Shown one piece after another: positions 27,301-43,500 of a stretch of DNA of 64,000 nt. Source of the stretch: Variovorax paradoxus (GTDB lineage: Bacteria; Pseudomonadota; Gammaproteobacteria; Burkholderiales; Burkholderiaceae_C); contig NZ_JAUSXG010000001.1 of assembly GCF_030815855.1 (NCBI RefSeq), positions 930,001 to 994,000 on the forward strand, read 5' to 3'. The translations under genes and the position numbers were made by a program. The first letter of the stretch is position 1. Each line of letters begins with the position of its first letter. The notes under the pieces are model-generated. The model was not told the DNA's origin. It saw nothing but the letters and a program-made list of their open reading frames with translations, and did not search any database.

Positions 27301-29602
27301 GGCGCAAGCCCGCGATGCCGTGCTCGGCGCGCAGGCGCACCAGGACCTGCCTTTCGAGCAACTGGTCGAAGCGCTGCAGCCTGCGCGCAGCCTGAGCCAC
27401 ACCCCGTTGTTCCAGGTGATGTTCAACCACCTGTTCGAGGACTTGCGCGCATTCGCGCAACTGCCCGGCATCGGGGCGAGCGACCACGCACTGCCCGATC
27501 TCGCGGCGCAGTTCGAACTCACGCTCGAAGCGCGCGAAAGGCCGGACGGCCATCTGTCGCTGTCCGTGATCTATGCGGCCGAGCTGTTCGAGCCCGGCAC
27601 CATCGAGCGCATGGCCGGCCACTACGTCGCGATCCTGCAGGCGCTGGCCGATTGTCCCGAGCAGCCGGTGGGCGACATCGGCCTGCTCGGCATGCCGGAG
27701 CAGGCACGGCTGGCGCAATGGGGCGTGAACACGCACCGCGAGCCGCAACCCGAGCCGGTGCACCGCATGATCGAACGGCAGGCGCGCACGCAGCCCGACG
27801 CCGCCGCGCTGCTCTTCGCCGACGAGTCGCTGAATTTCGCTGAACTGAACCGCCGCGCCAACCGCCTCGCGCACCGGTTGATCGCTCTGGGCGTCAGGCC
27901 CGAGGTGCTGGTGGGCATCGCGATGGAGCGCTCCGTCGAGATGGTGGTGGCGATACTCGGCGTGCTCAAGGCCGGTGGTGCCTACGTGCCGCTGGACCCG
28001 GAATACCCGGCCGAGCGCCTCGCCTACATGGTGCAGGACAGCGGCATCGGGCTGCTGCTCACGCAGCGCAGCCTTGTCGACTGCGTGCCCGACCGCCGTG
28101 CGTTGACGGTGCTGGAAGTCGATGCAACCAACCTCGAAGGCGAACCCGACAGCGATCCGCAGGTCGCGCTGCACGGCGAGAACCTCGCCTATGTGATCTA
28201 CACCTCGGGCTCCACCGGCAAGCCCAAGGGCGCGGCCATCCGCCACGGCGCGCTGCACAGCTGCATGGTCTGGATGCAGGACATCTACCAGCTGACGCGC
28301 GCCGACACCGTGCTGCACAAGGCACCCTTCGGCTTCGACGTGTCGGTGTGGGAGCTGTTCTGGCCGATGACGTCGGGCGCACGGCTGGTGGTCGCCAACC
28401 CCGGCGATCACCGCGACCCAGCCCGACTGGTCGAACTGATCCAGCGCCACCAGGTCACCACGCTCAACTTCGTGCCCTCGATGCTGCAGGCCTTCCTCGC
28501 GCACAAGGGCATCGAGACCAGCACGCGCCTGCGCCACATCATCTGCGGCGGCGAGGCGATGCCGGCCGAGACGCAGAAGGAGACGCTCGAGCGCCTGCAC
28601 GGCGCGGGCCTGCAGAACCTCTACGGGCCGACCGAGACCACCATCCACGTCACGCACTGGGCCTGCCGCAACGACGGCCAGAGCCAGGTGCCCATCGGCA
28701 AGCCGATCAGCCACACCAGCACCCACGTGCTCGATGCCGACCTGAACCTCGTGCCCCAGGGTGTCGCGGGCGAGCTGTACCTGGGCGGCATCAGCCTGGC
28801 CCGGGGCTACCTGAAGCGGGCGGGCCTGAGCGCGGAGCGTTTCGTGGCCGATCCGTTCGACAGCGAGGGCGGTGGAAGGCTCTACCGCACCGGCGACCTC
28901 GTGCGCTGGAATGGCGAAGGGCAACTGGAGTATCTGGGCCGCATCGACCACCAGGTGAAGATCCGCGGCTTCCGCATCGAGCTTGGCGAGATCGAAGCGC
29001 AGCTGCTCGCGCAGCCCGCGGTGCGCGAAGCCGTCGTCGTGGCGAAGGACGGCCCGGCCGGCGCACGTCTCGTGGCCTACCTCGCGGCACATGCGAAGCA
29101 GGCCATCGACACTGCGGTGCTCAAGGAGCGCCTTGCACAGGTGCTGCCCGACTACATGGTCCCGCGCGCCTTCGCCGTGCTCGACAGCCTGCCGCTCAAC
29201 GCCAACGGCAAGGTCGACCGCAAGGCACTGCCGGAGCAGGCCTTCGCCAGCGAGCTTGCCTACGAAGCACCGCAGGGTCATGTCGCGCAGACCGTGGCGG
29301 CCGTCTGGTCCGAGGTGCTGCAGGTCGCGCAGGTCGGCTTGCACGACAACTTCTTCGACCTCGGCGGCCACTCGCTGCTGCTGATCCGCGCGCACCGTCT
29401 GCTGGAAGACCGGCTGCAGGCCGCGATCCCCGTGGTCAATCTCTTCAAGTACCCCACCATCGAATCGCTGGCCCAGTGGATCGAGCAGGCGCCGGCCGGT
29501 GCCGCGTCGTCTGCCGCCGCGGCCGCAGCCAGCGACGACAGGGCGCTGCGCCAGCGCGCCGCCATGCTTCAACGCCGCAAGGCGGCAGAGAGAGTCAACT
29601 GA
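24302..29602 (+). CDS. NRPS loading protein: FAAL-ACP-C-A-PCP
   Basis: A 1766-residue protein. Residues 1-600 are a fatty-acyl-AMP ligase ([19 protein letters not shown] near 177; CWAPLYHDMGLIGG). A carrier domain follows with its pantetheine serine near 628 (RGGSSLTA). Next are a condensation domain (HHIISDG near 824), an adenylation domain (YTSGSTGKPKG near 1300) and a PCP (GGHSL, serine near 1691). The hand-read specificity code of the A domain is D-V-W-N-I-G-L-I-H-K, closest to threonine codes; the true substrate is uncertain. The protein activates a free fatty acid without CoA and joins it to the first amino acid, giving a lipopeptide. It has no epimerisation domain. The next gene begins in the TGATG stop/start overlap. 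Confidence 0.95.
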   Translation: MSEMPQVEASPQPKNFVAHLRTLARTRPDDIWLTLAGTVNGEYSEDPISYGVFEHRVRALAARLQQQFAKGERVLIMLDNGDHYAVCMLACFYSGVIAVPVFPPESMRPQHLARLTGIAFDSKARCVLTSAALSRAMSAAGQFGDAAIIAVDAVDASLADAWTPFEPAGDDVAFLQYTSGSTSAPKGVMVSHGNLIANEVAMTHGMGVGPDDKFVCWAPLYHDMGLIGGLLLPLYNGIPLVLTSPGYFLERPVRWLELISRHRATHSGGPDFAFRLCLERVNDARLAQLDLSSWRVAYTGAEPVRADTETEFIARFAAAGFEPHAAYPCYGLAEGTLFVTGGTRGGGMVANTFSAEGLASGAGTPAAEGTMLVGCGVAAPGHRVEIVDAVSLTTAAPGKIGEIWTSGRSICLGYWGKERETRETFVLRDGERWLRTGDLGFMHEGQLYVTGRIKDLIIVRGHNLYPQDIERLIEAEVDAVRKSRVAVFAVQGTDGEGIGVAAEVSRSMQKLVPPQVLVDALGAAVGEVFGEPLSVVLLLNPGGLPKTTSGKLQRSACRAGWIDGSADAYAIYQYGAFVRGGPSEAAPEEAPLDEVDQAVAAIWREVCKQGDDRPLARDAHFFNRGGSSLTATQAAARISAHWQIDFSARMLFEQPRLQACAAAIRQLQAQGARPQPAPIPVLSAERRLLPMPLSHAQERQWFLWQIDPRSAAYHVSGALRLTGAVNTDALRAALDDLVMHHESLRTVFSAAADGNAEQWIKPAGTLSLALIDLRSADATKRDEQLAEETRRLRAEPFDLTQGPLLRAALIRTADDTHVLAVVIHHIISDGASMQLLIDELAAGYAAHLGGTPMRQSASRIQYADYALWQREWLAAGEGERQLTWWRAHLGDTHAVLDLRTDHPRQPQAGYSAARHAFELPTGLLGQLRGVADTHGATLFIVLLAGFQSLLHRYTGQEDIRIGAPIANRNRVDVEGVVGMFVNTLVLRNPIHGRLSASRVLAQARDAVLGAQAHQDLPFEQLVEALQPARSLSHTPLFQVMFNHLFEDLRAFAQLPGIGASDHALPDLAAQFELTLEARERPDGHLSLSVIYAAELFEPGTIERMAGHYVAILQALADCPEQPVGDIGLLGMPEQARLAQWGVNTHREPQPEPVHRMIERQARTQPDAAALLFADESLNFAELNRRANRLAHRLIALGVRPEVLVGIAMERSVEMVVAILGVLKAGGAYVPLDPEYPAERLAYMVQDSGIGLLLTQRSLVDCVPDRRALTVLEVDATNLEGEPDSDPQVALHGENLAYVIYTSGSTGKPKGAAIRHGALHSCMVWMQDIYQLTRADTVLHKAPFGFDVSVWELFWPMTSGARLVVANPGDHRDPARLVELIQRHQVTTLNFVPSMLQAFLAHKGIETSTRLRHIICGGEAMPAETQKETLERLHGAGLQNLYGPTETTIHVTHWACRNDGQSQVPIGKPISHTSTHVLDADLNLVPQGVAGELYLGGISLARGYLKRAGLSAERFVADPFDSEGGGRLYRTGDLVRWNGEGQLEYLGRIDHQVKIRGFRIELGEIEAQLLAQPAVREAVVVAKDGPAGARLVAYLAAHAKQAIDTAVLKERLAQVLPDYMVPRAFAVLDSLPLNANGKVDRKALPEQAFASELAYEAPQGHVAQTVAAVWSEVLQVAQVGLHDNFFDLGGHSLLLIRAHRLLEDRLQAAIPVVNLFKYPTIESLAQWIEQAPAGAASSAAAAAASDDRALRQRAAMLQRRKAAERVN

Positions 29603-32600
29603 TGTCCACCCCCCACGAGCTCTCCGAACCGACGGGCATCGAGATCGCCATCGTCGGCATGGCCGGGCGCTTTCCCGGCGCCGACGATGTGGACGCCTTC
29701 TGGCGCAATGTGCAGGGCGGCGTGGAGTCGGTCTCGCGCTTCACCGACGATGCACTGCGCGCGCGCGGCGTGCCGCAAAGCCTGCTGGACGATCCCGAGT
29801 ACGTGAAGGCCGGCGTGCGCTTCGACGGCTTCGACCAGTTCGATGCGGGCTTCTTCGGCTACACGCCGCGCGAAGCCGAAACCCTCGATCCGCAGCAGCG
29901 CGTCTTCCTGGAGTGCGCCTGGGCTTCGCTCGAACACGCGGGCTGCGACGTCGCGCGCTGGCCGGGCAAGGTCGGCGTCTATGCGGGCGAGGGCACCAAC
30001 CTGTACCTGATCCGCAACCTGCTGCCGTCCTTTGGCCTCAACGCCGAGAGCGGCATCGCCGACCTGCTGGGGCTGATGAACGGCAACTCCGGCGGCTCGC
30101 TGTGCACGCGCGTCGCCTACAAGCTCGACCTGCGCGGCCCCGCGGTCACCGTGCAGACCGCCTGCTCGACATCGCTCGTCGCCGTGCACACCGCATGCCA
30201 GGCCCTGCTGGGCCACGACTGCGACATGGCCCTGGCGGGCGGCGTGTGGCTCAACCTGCTGCAGGAGGGCGGCTACCGCTACCAGGCGGGCGCCATCCTC
30301 TCGCCCGACGGCCACTGCCGCGCCTTCGACGCGAAGGCCGCGGGCACGCTGATCGGCAGCGGCGCCGGCGTGGTCGTGCTCAAGCGCCTGGACGATGCGC
30401 TGCGCGATGGCGACAGCATCCACGCGGTGATCAAGGCCTCGGCCGCCAACAACGACGGCGCCGCCAAGGTCGGTTTCACGGCGCCCAGCGTCGACGGGCA
30501 GGCCGAGGTCATTCGCGCGGCGCAGCTCATCGCGGGCGTGGCGGCGGACACCATCGGCTATGTGGAAGCGCACGGCACCGGCACCACGCTCGGCGACCCG
30601 ATCGAGATCGCTGCGCTCACCCAGGCCTTTCGCGCCGACACCGAGCGGCGCGGCTTCTGCGCCATCGGCTCCGTGAAGACCAACATCGGCCACCTCGATG
30701 CCGCGGCCGGCGTGGCGGGGCTCATCAAGGCGACGATGGCGCTCAAGCACCGCGTGCTGCCGCCGAGCCTGCATTTCGAGCAGCCCAATCCGCAGATCGA
30801 TTTCGCGGCCAGCCCGTTCTATGTGAACACCGAGGCGCGGCCTTGGGTCGAGGGGCGGGTGCCGCGGCGTGCTGGCGTGAGTTCGTTCGGCATCGGCGGC
30901 ACCAATGTGCACGTCGTGCTCGAAGAGGCACCGGTCGCGGTGAATGCGGTGGCGGCGCCGGCATGGCAGGTCTTGCCCGTGTCGGCCAAGAGCGAGGCGG
31001 CTCTGGCCCAAGGCCGGACACAACTCGCGGCGCATCTGCAGGCGCAACCCGCACAGGCGCTGCAGGACGTGGCGCACACCCTGCAAACCGGACGCCGTGC
31101 CTTCGCATGGCGCAGCGCAGTGGTGGCGAACGATCCGGAGATGGCCGCTCAGATGCTGTCTTCCCCGGCCGCCGCATCTCGCCAGGCGCCGGCTTCCGCG
31201 CCCGAGGTGGTCTTTCTGTTTCCGGGCAGCGGCAGCCAGCATGCCTTCATGGGCGCGGCGCTCTATCGCGAGCGCGCCGTGTTCCGCGAGGCGCTTGATC
31301 GCTGCATGGCCTTGCTGCGCGCGCAAAGCGGCATCGACCTGCACCCGCTGTTGTTCCCCGCCGCCGGCGATGAAGCGCTGGCGAACGAGCGCCTGTTCCA
31401 CATCGAGGTCGCGCAGCCGGCGCTCTTTGCCGTCGAGTACGCCATGGCGCAGTGGTGGCTGCACGGCGGCGTGAAGCCCGCGCTGATGATGGGCCACAGC
31501 CTCGGCGAATACGTCGCCGCCTGCGTGGCGGGCGTGTTCTCGCTGGACGATGCGCTGCGCATCGTCGCGCAGCGTGCGCGCCTCGTGCAGGTGCTGTCGG
31601 CCGGCGCCATGCTCGCCGTGCCGCTGCCGGAATCCGAACTCGCGCCGTTCCTCGCGGCGGGCTGCGACCTCGCGGCGGTGAATGGCGAACAGCTCTGCGT
31701 GCTGGCCGGCACGCCCGAAGCCATCGCTCGCGCCGAGGAAGAACTGCGTGCGCGCCAGCATCTGCCGCGCCGCCTGCATGTCGCCGTGGCCTTCCATTCA
31801 CGGCTGGTCGATCCGGCCGTGGCCGCGCTGGAGCAACTGATCGCCTCGGTGCCGCGCCACGCGCCGCGCATCCCCTTCATCTCCAACCTCACCGGGCTGC
31901 CGATCACCGCGCAGGAGGCGACCAGCCCCGCGTACTGGGGCCGGCACCTGCGCAACACCGTGCGCTTCGCCGATGGCCTGCGCCACATCTTCGACAAGCC
32001 CGGCCGCGTGGTGCTCGAAGTCGGCCCGGGCGAGACGCTGACGGGGCTCGCGCGCCAGCATCCGGGCAGCAGCTCGGCCGCAGGCCTCTGGGCCAGCCAA
32101 GCGCATGCGCAGCAGACTGCGCGCAACAGCCAGCAACTGGCGAATGCCGTGGCCGGCCTGTGGACCGCCGGTGTCGACATTGACTGGTCTGCGCTCCATG
32201 AAGGCAGCGAGCGCCGCCGCGTGCCGTTGCCGACCTATGCCTTCCAGCGCCAGCGCTACTGGGTCGACGCCGGGGATGCCGCACGGCCCTCGTCGCCCAG
32301 TGCCGCACCCGGTCTTTTCTATGCACCGAACTGGCAGCGAAGCACGCCGTTGCCGCGCGCTGCGCAGCGTGCCGACAGAACCGGGTGCACGCTGGTCCTG
32401 GGCGATGCCAACAGCTTCACCGACCGGCTCGCCCGCACGCTGCGGGAGCGCGGCGAACAGGTGGTGCTGGCCTTGCGCGGTACGCGCTTTGCACGCACCG
32501 CATCTGGGCAGTACACGGTGCGATCAGGCGAACGCGCCGACCACGAAGCGCTGCTGCGCGCGGTGGAAGCCGAAGCGGGGACTGTGCACAGCCTCCATCA

Positions 32601-34175
32601 CCTGTGGAGCCTGGACGGCGACCGGCCCGCGCCATCGCATGCGGAGGTCTTCGACGCCGGCTGCTTCAGCCTGCTCGCACTGGCCCAGGCGCTCGACGCC
32701 GTCGGCGGATCGGGCCGGGCCCCGCTGGCGCTGACCATCGTCACCGACCGTATCGAGGATGTCGCCGGCACCGAGGCGCTGGCGCCCGAGAAGGCGACCC
32801 TGCTCGGCATCGCCAAGGTGCTGGGCCAGGAATACCCGTCGGTCGCTTGCCGCGTCATCGACGTGGTGCTGCCTGCACCGGAAAGCGCCGCCGAAAGCGA
32901 CCTGGCGCGCCGCATCGCCGATGAGGCGGCGTCCGCGCAGGACGACTTCGTGGTGGCCTACCGCGGACCGCACCGCTGGACCAAGAACTACGAGCCGCTG
33001 CCTGCGCAACCCGCCACGCCGCGGCTTCGTGAAGGCGGCGTGTACCTCATCACCGGCGGCATGGGCGGCGTAGGCCTCGCCCTGGCGCGGCACCTGAGCC
33101 GCGCATGGAAGGCCCGCCTGGTGCTGCTCGGCCGCACGCCGCTGCCCATGCGCGGCGACTGGGAGCGCATCGTCGCATCGGGCGATGAGCCCGCGGCACT
33201 GCGCCGCAAGCTGCGGCAGCTGATCGAACTCGAAACCGCCGGCGCGCAGGTGCTGACAGTGACGGCGGATGTGACCGATGCCGCCCAGCTGGGCGAAGCC
33301 CTGGCGGCCGCGCATGCGCGCTTCGGCGCGATCCACGGCGTGGTTCACGCCGTCATGGACCCGGGACTCGGCATGATCGCCCAGCGCACCCGGGCGCAGG
33401 TGGAAGCGGCCTTCGCGCCGAAGGTGGCGGGCACTCGCGCCTTGCTCGATGCGCTGCGCGGCGAGCCGCTGGATTTCGTGCTCTTCTGCTCTTCCATCGC
33501 CACGCTCGTCGGTGGCCTGGGCCGCAGCGACTATGCCGCTTCCAATGCCTACCTCGACGCGCTGGCGACGGCGCACCGCCGCACTTCGGCGCTGCCGGTG
33601 TTCTCGGTGAACTGGGACGCCTGGCGCGATGTCGGCGCCGCGGCCGACATGGACCTGCCCGAGGGCGTCGGCCTCGACGAGCGCACCGGCGTGCTCGCCT
33701 TCGAGCGCATCGTCAACGGGCCCGACCTGCCGCAGACGGTGGTCTCCGTTTCGCCGCTGGCGCCGCGCCTGCGACCGCTGACCAACCTGCTCGACGACAT
33801 GGACGCCGCGCCGGCGGCCGAAGCCCGCGCCAGCCATGCGCGTCCGGCGCTGTCCACCCCGTTCGCCGCGCCCGAAGGCGAACTGGAAGAAGGCCTGGCC
33901 GCGCTGTGGGCCGAAGCGCTCGGCATCGCGCCCGTGGGCGCGCACGACAACCTGTTCGAGTTGGGCGGTGACTCGCTGCTGGCGATTCGCCTGTTGTCCC
34001 GCGTGCGCAAGGCCTATGGCGTGGAGCTGCAGCCGGCCGATTTCTTCAAGGCGCCGACTGTGGCCGAGCTGGCCGCGCTCGTCGAGCTGAAGCTGATCGA
34101 GGAGATCGAGCGCGAGACCCCGACCACCGACGACCTGCATCCGGCAGCGGATCGCATCACTGCAAGTTTTTCATC

Positions 34176-34179
<4 letters not shown>
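29602..34179 (+). CDS. Type I PKS module: KS-AT-KR-ACP
   Basis: A 1525-residue single module. Ketosynthase: catalytic Cys188 in QTACSTSL, with EAHGTGTTLGDP and KTNIGHLDAAAG supplying both histidines. Acyltransferase: Ser633 in GHSLGEY, and VAFHSRL, the malonyl-type motif. Ketoreductase: GGMGGVG near 1151 and the catalytic tyrosine near 1311 in RSDYAASN. Carrier: LGGDSLL, serine near 1458. No dehydratase or enoylreductase is seen, so it should add one malonate and leave a beta-hydroxyl. Sitting between the first and second amino-acid modules, it would create a statine-like gamma-amino-beta-hydroxy unit. A PKS step within a lipopeptide siderophore is the trait reported for variochelins. The gene overlaps both neighbours. 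Confidence 0.95.
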
Positions 34180-37507
<3,328 letters not shown>

Positions 37508-37508
<1 letters not shown>

Positions 37509-40500
37509 TGGACATCGCGGCCACCCATGACCAGATCGGCAAGCGCTTCTCCAAGCTGACCCCGGCGCAACGCCGCGCGGTGTACCAGAAGATCCGCACC
37601 GAGGGGCTGACCATCGGGCAGTTCCCGATCCTTGTGCGCGACGAGGCGGCGCGCCCCGCCTGCGCGCCCTCGTATGCCCAGATGCGCCAGTGGTTCCTCT
37701 GGCAGCTGGAGCCGGGCAGCTCGGCCTATCACATCACGGGTGCGCTCCGGCTTCAGGGCGCGCTGGACAGGGATGCGCTGCAGGCGAGCTTCGACGCCTT
37801 GGTCGAGCGCCACGAATCGCTGCGCACGGTGTTCCGCGCAAATGCCGAGGGCCTGGTCGAGCAGGTGGTGCAGCAGCGGGCGGGGCTGGACATTCCGCTC
37901 GTCGACCTCGGCGCGCTCGCGGGCGCGGCAAGCGACGCACGAGCCCAGGAAGAAGCCCGGCGCATCGCCGAAACACCTTTCGACCTGACGGCCGATCCGC
38001 TCCTGCGGGTCGCGCTGATCCGCCTGGATGAACAGGCGCACCTGCTCGTCGTCGTGATGCATCACATCGTGTCCGACGGCTGGTCGCTGAAAATTCTCGT
38101 GGACGAATTCGTGGCGCATTACCGCGCGCGGACCAACGGGCAGCCGTCTCGGTTGCAACCTTTGCCGATCCAGTACGCCGACTACGCCGTCTGGCAGCGG
38201 CACTGGCTGGAAGCCGGCGAGAAAGAGCGGCAACTCGACTACTGGAAAGCGCATCTCGGCACCGAGCATCCGGTGCTGCAGTTGCCGACAGACCACCCGC
38301 GCCGCGCGGACGGCCGGTACCGTGCGGCCCGCCATGACATTGTCCTGCTGCAGAAGCTGACGGATGCACTGCACAAGCGCGCGCAGGCCCAGGGCGCGAC
38401 GCTGTTCATGGTGCTGCTCACGGGACTGCAGGTGCTGCTGCACCGTTACACCGCGCAGCAGGACATCCGTGTCGGCGTGCCGGTGGCCAACCGCCATCGC
38501 GTGGAAGCTGAAAAGGTCATCGGATTTTTCGTCAACACGCAGGTCCTGCGCAATGTGCTGACCAGCCGCACGAGCCTGCTGCAGGCGCTGGAAGCCACGC
38601 GCGATGCGGCGCTGGGGGCGCAGTCGCACCAGGACCTGCCCTTCGAACAGCTGGTGGAGGCCCTGCAGCCCGAGCGCAGCCTGGGTACCGCCCCGTTGTT
38701 TCAGGTGATGTTCAACCACCAGCGGCGCGACCTTCGCGCGCTGGAGAACCTGCCCGGCCTGAGCTTGCAGGACCACGAGCTGGGCGGCCAGGCCGCGCAG
38801 TTCGAACTCACGCTGAGCGTCCTCGAAGATGCGCAGGGCCATGTACAGGCCAGCTTCCATTATGCGCAGGAGCTGTTCGATGCCGGGACCATCGCGCACA
38901 TGGCGGGGCACTACCTTGCGGTGCTCACGGCGCTGGCCGAGAGCCCGACGCAGGCGGTGGGCGACATCGACCTGCTCGCGCCCGCCGAGAAAGATCGGCT
39001 CGCGCTGTGGGGCGTCAACGCACCGGCCGGACAGCGCTGCGAGCCCGTGCATCGGCTGATGGAGCGGCAGGCCCGCGAGCGCCCCGAGGCCACTGCGCTG
39101 CTGTTCGGCGACGAATCGCTGAGCTACGGCGAACTCGATCGCCGCGCCAACCGCCTGGCCCATCGGCTGATCGCGCTCGGCGTGAAGCCGGACACGCGCG
39201 TCGGCATCGCGGTGGAACGGTCCTTCGACGTGGTGATCGGCCTGCTCGGCATCCTGAAGGCCGGCGGCGCCTATGTGCCGCTCGACCCGGAGTACCCCGC
39301 GGACCGCCTGGCCTATATGGTCGCGGACAGCGGCATCGACCTGCTCGTGACGCAAAGCCATGTGAAGGCGCGCATTCCCTGCGGCGAGCACGTGCGCGTG
39401 CTGCAACTCGACACGCTCGACCTGGCCACCGAGCCGGACCGCTCGCCCGACGTCGCGGTGCATGCCGGCAACCTGGCCTACATCATCTATACCTCGGGCT
39501 CGACCGGCATGCCCAAGGGCGTGATGGTCTCGCACGGTCCCTTCGCCGCCCATTGCGTGGAAACTGCTGTGCTGTACGAGATGGGGTCGCAATCCTGCGA
39601 GCTGCACTTCCTTTCTTTTTCGTTCGACGGCGCGCACGAACGCCTCTTCACGGCGCTGTGCTGCGGTGCCTCGCTGCTGTTGCGCGACGCAACGCTGTGG
39701 ACCGCCGAGCAGACGCTGGACGCGATGCAGCGCCACCGCGTGACCAATGCCGGCTTTCCGCCGGCCTACCTGCGCCAGCTGGCCGACTGGGCGCGCGACA
39801 CCGGCCGCTGCCCGCCGGTACAGCTGTATTCCTTCGGCGGCGAAGCGATGTCGCGCGAAGGCTTCGACGCGGTGCGCCGACACCTGAAGCCCGAGCTGCT
39901 GATCAACGGCTACGGCCCCACCGAAGCGGTCGTGACGCCGATGCTGTGGAAGGTCGATGGCGCGGCGAGCTTCGAAGAGGGCTACGCACCCATCGGCCGG
40001 CCCGTGGGCGACCGAAGTGCGCGCGTGCTCGATGCCGATCTCAACCTCGTGCCGCGCCATGTCGCGGGCGAGCTGTACCTTGGCGGCGAGGGCCTCGCGC
40101 GCGGCTACCTGCATCGCGCCGCGCTCACGGCCGAACGTTTCGTGGCCGACCCCTTCGACGCAAACGGCGGGCGGCTGTACCGGACAGGCGACTGGGTGCG
40201 GTGGCGCGACGACGGCCAGCTCGAGTACCTGGGCCGCATTGATCATCAAGTGAAGGTTCGAGGCTTCCGCGTCGAGCTCGGCGAAATCGAGGCGCAGCTG
40301 CTGGCGCAGCCCGAAGTGCGCGAAGCCGTGGTGATCGCACGCCAGGGACCGGCCGGCGCACGGCTCGCGGCCTATGTGTCGCTGAAGGCGGATCGGTCCG
40401 TCGACGTGGCGGCACTGAAGGAACGGCTCGCGCGCGCGCTGCCCGACTACATGGTGCCTTCGGCCATCGTGGTGATCGATGCGCTGCCGCTGAGCCCGAG

Positions 40501-43500
40501 CGGCAAGGTCGACCGCCAGGCGCTGCCGGAGCCCGAACTGCTGCAGGACGAAAAGGCGTACGCAGCGCCGCAGGGCGAGGCCGAACAGGCCATCGCCAAC
40601 GTCTGGACCGGCGTGCTTGCCTTGGAACGCGTGGGGCGGAACGACAACTTCTTCGAGCTGGGTGGTGACTCCATCCTGAGCCTGCAGATCGTGGCGCGTC
40701 TGCGCCTCGCGGGCTGGAAGGTGAGCCCCAAGCAGATCTTCGAGCGGCAGACCGTGGCCCAGCTTGCGGGCGCGGCCGAACCGGTGGGCGATGCAAAGCG
40801 ACCGGCTGCCGGCGATGCGCAGGGCGAGGCGCCCTTGCTGCCGTTCCAGCATGCGTTCTTCGAGATGCAGATGCCGGTGCGCAACCACTGGAACCAGGCG
40901 GTGCTGCTGAAGTGCCGCGAGCCGCTGCAGCTGGCGGCCTTCCGGCAGGCACTGCGCGCGGTGGCGCAGCACCACGACAGCCTCGGCCTGCGCTACAGCC
41001 AGGACGCCGATGGCGCATGGCACCAGCACTACACGGCGATGCCGGAGAGCGAGCTCGCCGAACTGCTGTGGGTGCGCAAGGCCCGCGATGCGGCGCAGCT
41101 CGAAGCGCTCTGCGACGAAGCGCAGCGCAGCCTCGACCTTGCGCATGGGCCGTTGCTGCGAGCGCTCCTCGTCGATCTGCCGGGCGGCGAATCGCGGCTG
41201 CTGCTCGCCATTCACCACATGGTCGTCGATGGCGTGTCATGGCGCATCCTGCTGGAAGACCTGCAGGACGCCTACCGCCAGAGCCTCGCGGGCGAGGCCA
41301 TCGTGCTGCCCGCCAAGAGCAGCAGCTACAAGGAGTGGACCACCGCGCTGCAGGGCTACGCCCGGAGCCATGCCGAAGGAATCGGCCACTGGGCGGCCCT
41401 GGCGGACGTTCCCGCGGCCCTGCCGTGCGCCCACCCGGAGGGATCGAACACCGTCGCCGACCAGAAGACCGTCGAGCTCCGGCTGGACAAGGCGACGACG
41501 CAGGCGCTGCTGAAGGACGCACCCGCGGCCTATCGCACGCAGGCCAACGACTTGCTGCTGACCGCATTGGGCCGCTCGCTGTGCGCATGGGCCGGCCACG
41601 GCCAGTTGCTGGTCGATCTCGAGGGGCATGGCCGCGAAGACCTGTTCGAGCACATCGACCTCTCGCGCACCGTCGGCTGGTTCACGACCCTGTTCCCGGT
41701 CGCGCTCGATCCGCTGGGCGAACCGGGCGAAGCCATCAAGCGCGTGAAGGAAAGCCTGCGCCGCATTCCCGACAAGGGGCTGGGGCATGGCGTGCTCAAG
41801 CACCTCGGCAACCCCGCGCAGCAACAGGCGCTGCGGGCGCTACCCCAGGCGCAGGTGGTCTTCAACTACCTCGGCCAGTTCGATGCCGGCGCCGACGAGC
41901 GCGCGCAATGGGTGCTGGCCCACGAACCGAGCGGCGCGCCGGTGGATGCCGGCGCACCGCTGACGCACGAGTTCGCGGTCAACGGCCAGGTCCACGACGG
42001 CGTGCTGGCGCTGCGTGTGAGCTACAGCCAGGCGCGCCATGACCGCGCGGCCGTCGAAGGCTGGGTAGAACGGTTCCAGCAGGAGCTCGAAGCGCTGGTG
42101 GCGCATTGCACGAGCGGCGCGCAAGGCGTGACGCCGTCGGACTTTCCGCTGGCCCGCATCGGCTCGCAACAGCTCGACGCCTTGCCGGTTCCGGCGGCGA
42201 ATCTGGCGGACCTGTACCCGCTCTCGCCGATGCAGGCGGGCATGCTGTTCCACAGCCTGTACGCACCCGGCGGCAGCGCTTACGTCAACCAGCTGCGCGT
42301 CGATATCGACGGGCTCGACGTCGCGCGCTTCAGGGCTGCATGGCGTGCAGTGCTGGAGCGGCACGAGGTGCTGCGCACCGGTTTCCTCGTCGGCGAACCT
42401 GCCCTGCAATGGGTGGCCCGGCAGACCGAGTTGCCGATGGCCGAGCACGACTGGCGAGACCGTGCCGACGTGGCCGATGCGCTCGACGACCTGGCGCAGG
42501 CACAGCTCGCGCAGGGCTTCGACCTGGCGCAGCCACCGCTGATGCGGCTCGTGCTGGTGCATGCGCAGGACGGCAAGCATCATTTCATCTGGACCCTGCA
42601 CCACCTGCTGCTGGACGGCTGGAGCACCTCGCAGCTGATGGGTGAAATGCTGCGGCACTACGCCGGTGAATCGCTGGCATCGCCGAGTGGACGTTATGCG
42701 GACTACATCGCTTGGCTGCAGCAGCGCGACGGCGCGGCCGACGAGCGCTACTGGCGCAAACAGCTGGGCCGTGTCGAAGGCCCCACATGGCTGGCCAACA
42801 CCCTGCCCAAGCCGCGCGATGCGCAGGCGGGCCATGGCATGCACCGCTTCGAGATCGGAGCGCAGCGCACGCGCGCACTGATGGAAGCGGCCAAGCGCGA
42901 ACGCGTGACCCTCAACACCCTGGTGCAAGCCGCCTGGGCCCTGCTGCTGGCCCGTCACACACGGCAGCGCACAGTGAGCTTCGGCGCCACCGTGGCGGGC
43001 AGGCCGGTGGAACTCCCCGGTGCGCAGCAGATGCTGGGCCTGTTCATCAACACGCTGCCGGTCATCGCCACGCTGCAGCCGGCGCAAAGCGTTGGCGACT
43101 GGCTGCGCGAACTGCAGGCGCAGAACCTCGGTGCGCAGGAGCACGAGCACACGCCGCTCTACGAGATCCAGCGCTGGGCGGGCCAGGGCGGGCAAGACCT
43201 GTTCGACAGCATCGTGGTGTTCGAGAACTACCCGCTGGACCAGGCGCTGAAGCAGGGCGCGCCGGACAGGCTGCGCTTCGGCGAAGTCTGGAACCGCGAG
43301 GAGACGAACTACCCGATGACGCTCTCGGTCAACCAGGGCGAGACGCTGGTGCTGAGTTACAGCCATACGCGCAGCCAGTTCGGCAAAGCGCTCGTGCAGA
43401 CGCTGGCGCGCCGCATGGAGACGCTGCTCGAAGCGCTCGCGCACGCACCGGGTGCTCGGGTGGGCGACATCGGCCTGCGGGACGAATGCGATTCACCGCA

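Noticed and set aside
24263..29572. Long antisense open frame opposite the FAAL-NRPS gene, and similar ones opposite the other NRPS genes
   Set aside because: These are GC-driven shadows. The plus-strand frames contain complete NRPS domains with all catalytic motifs.
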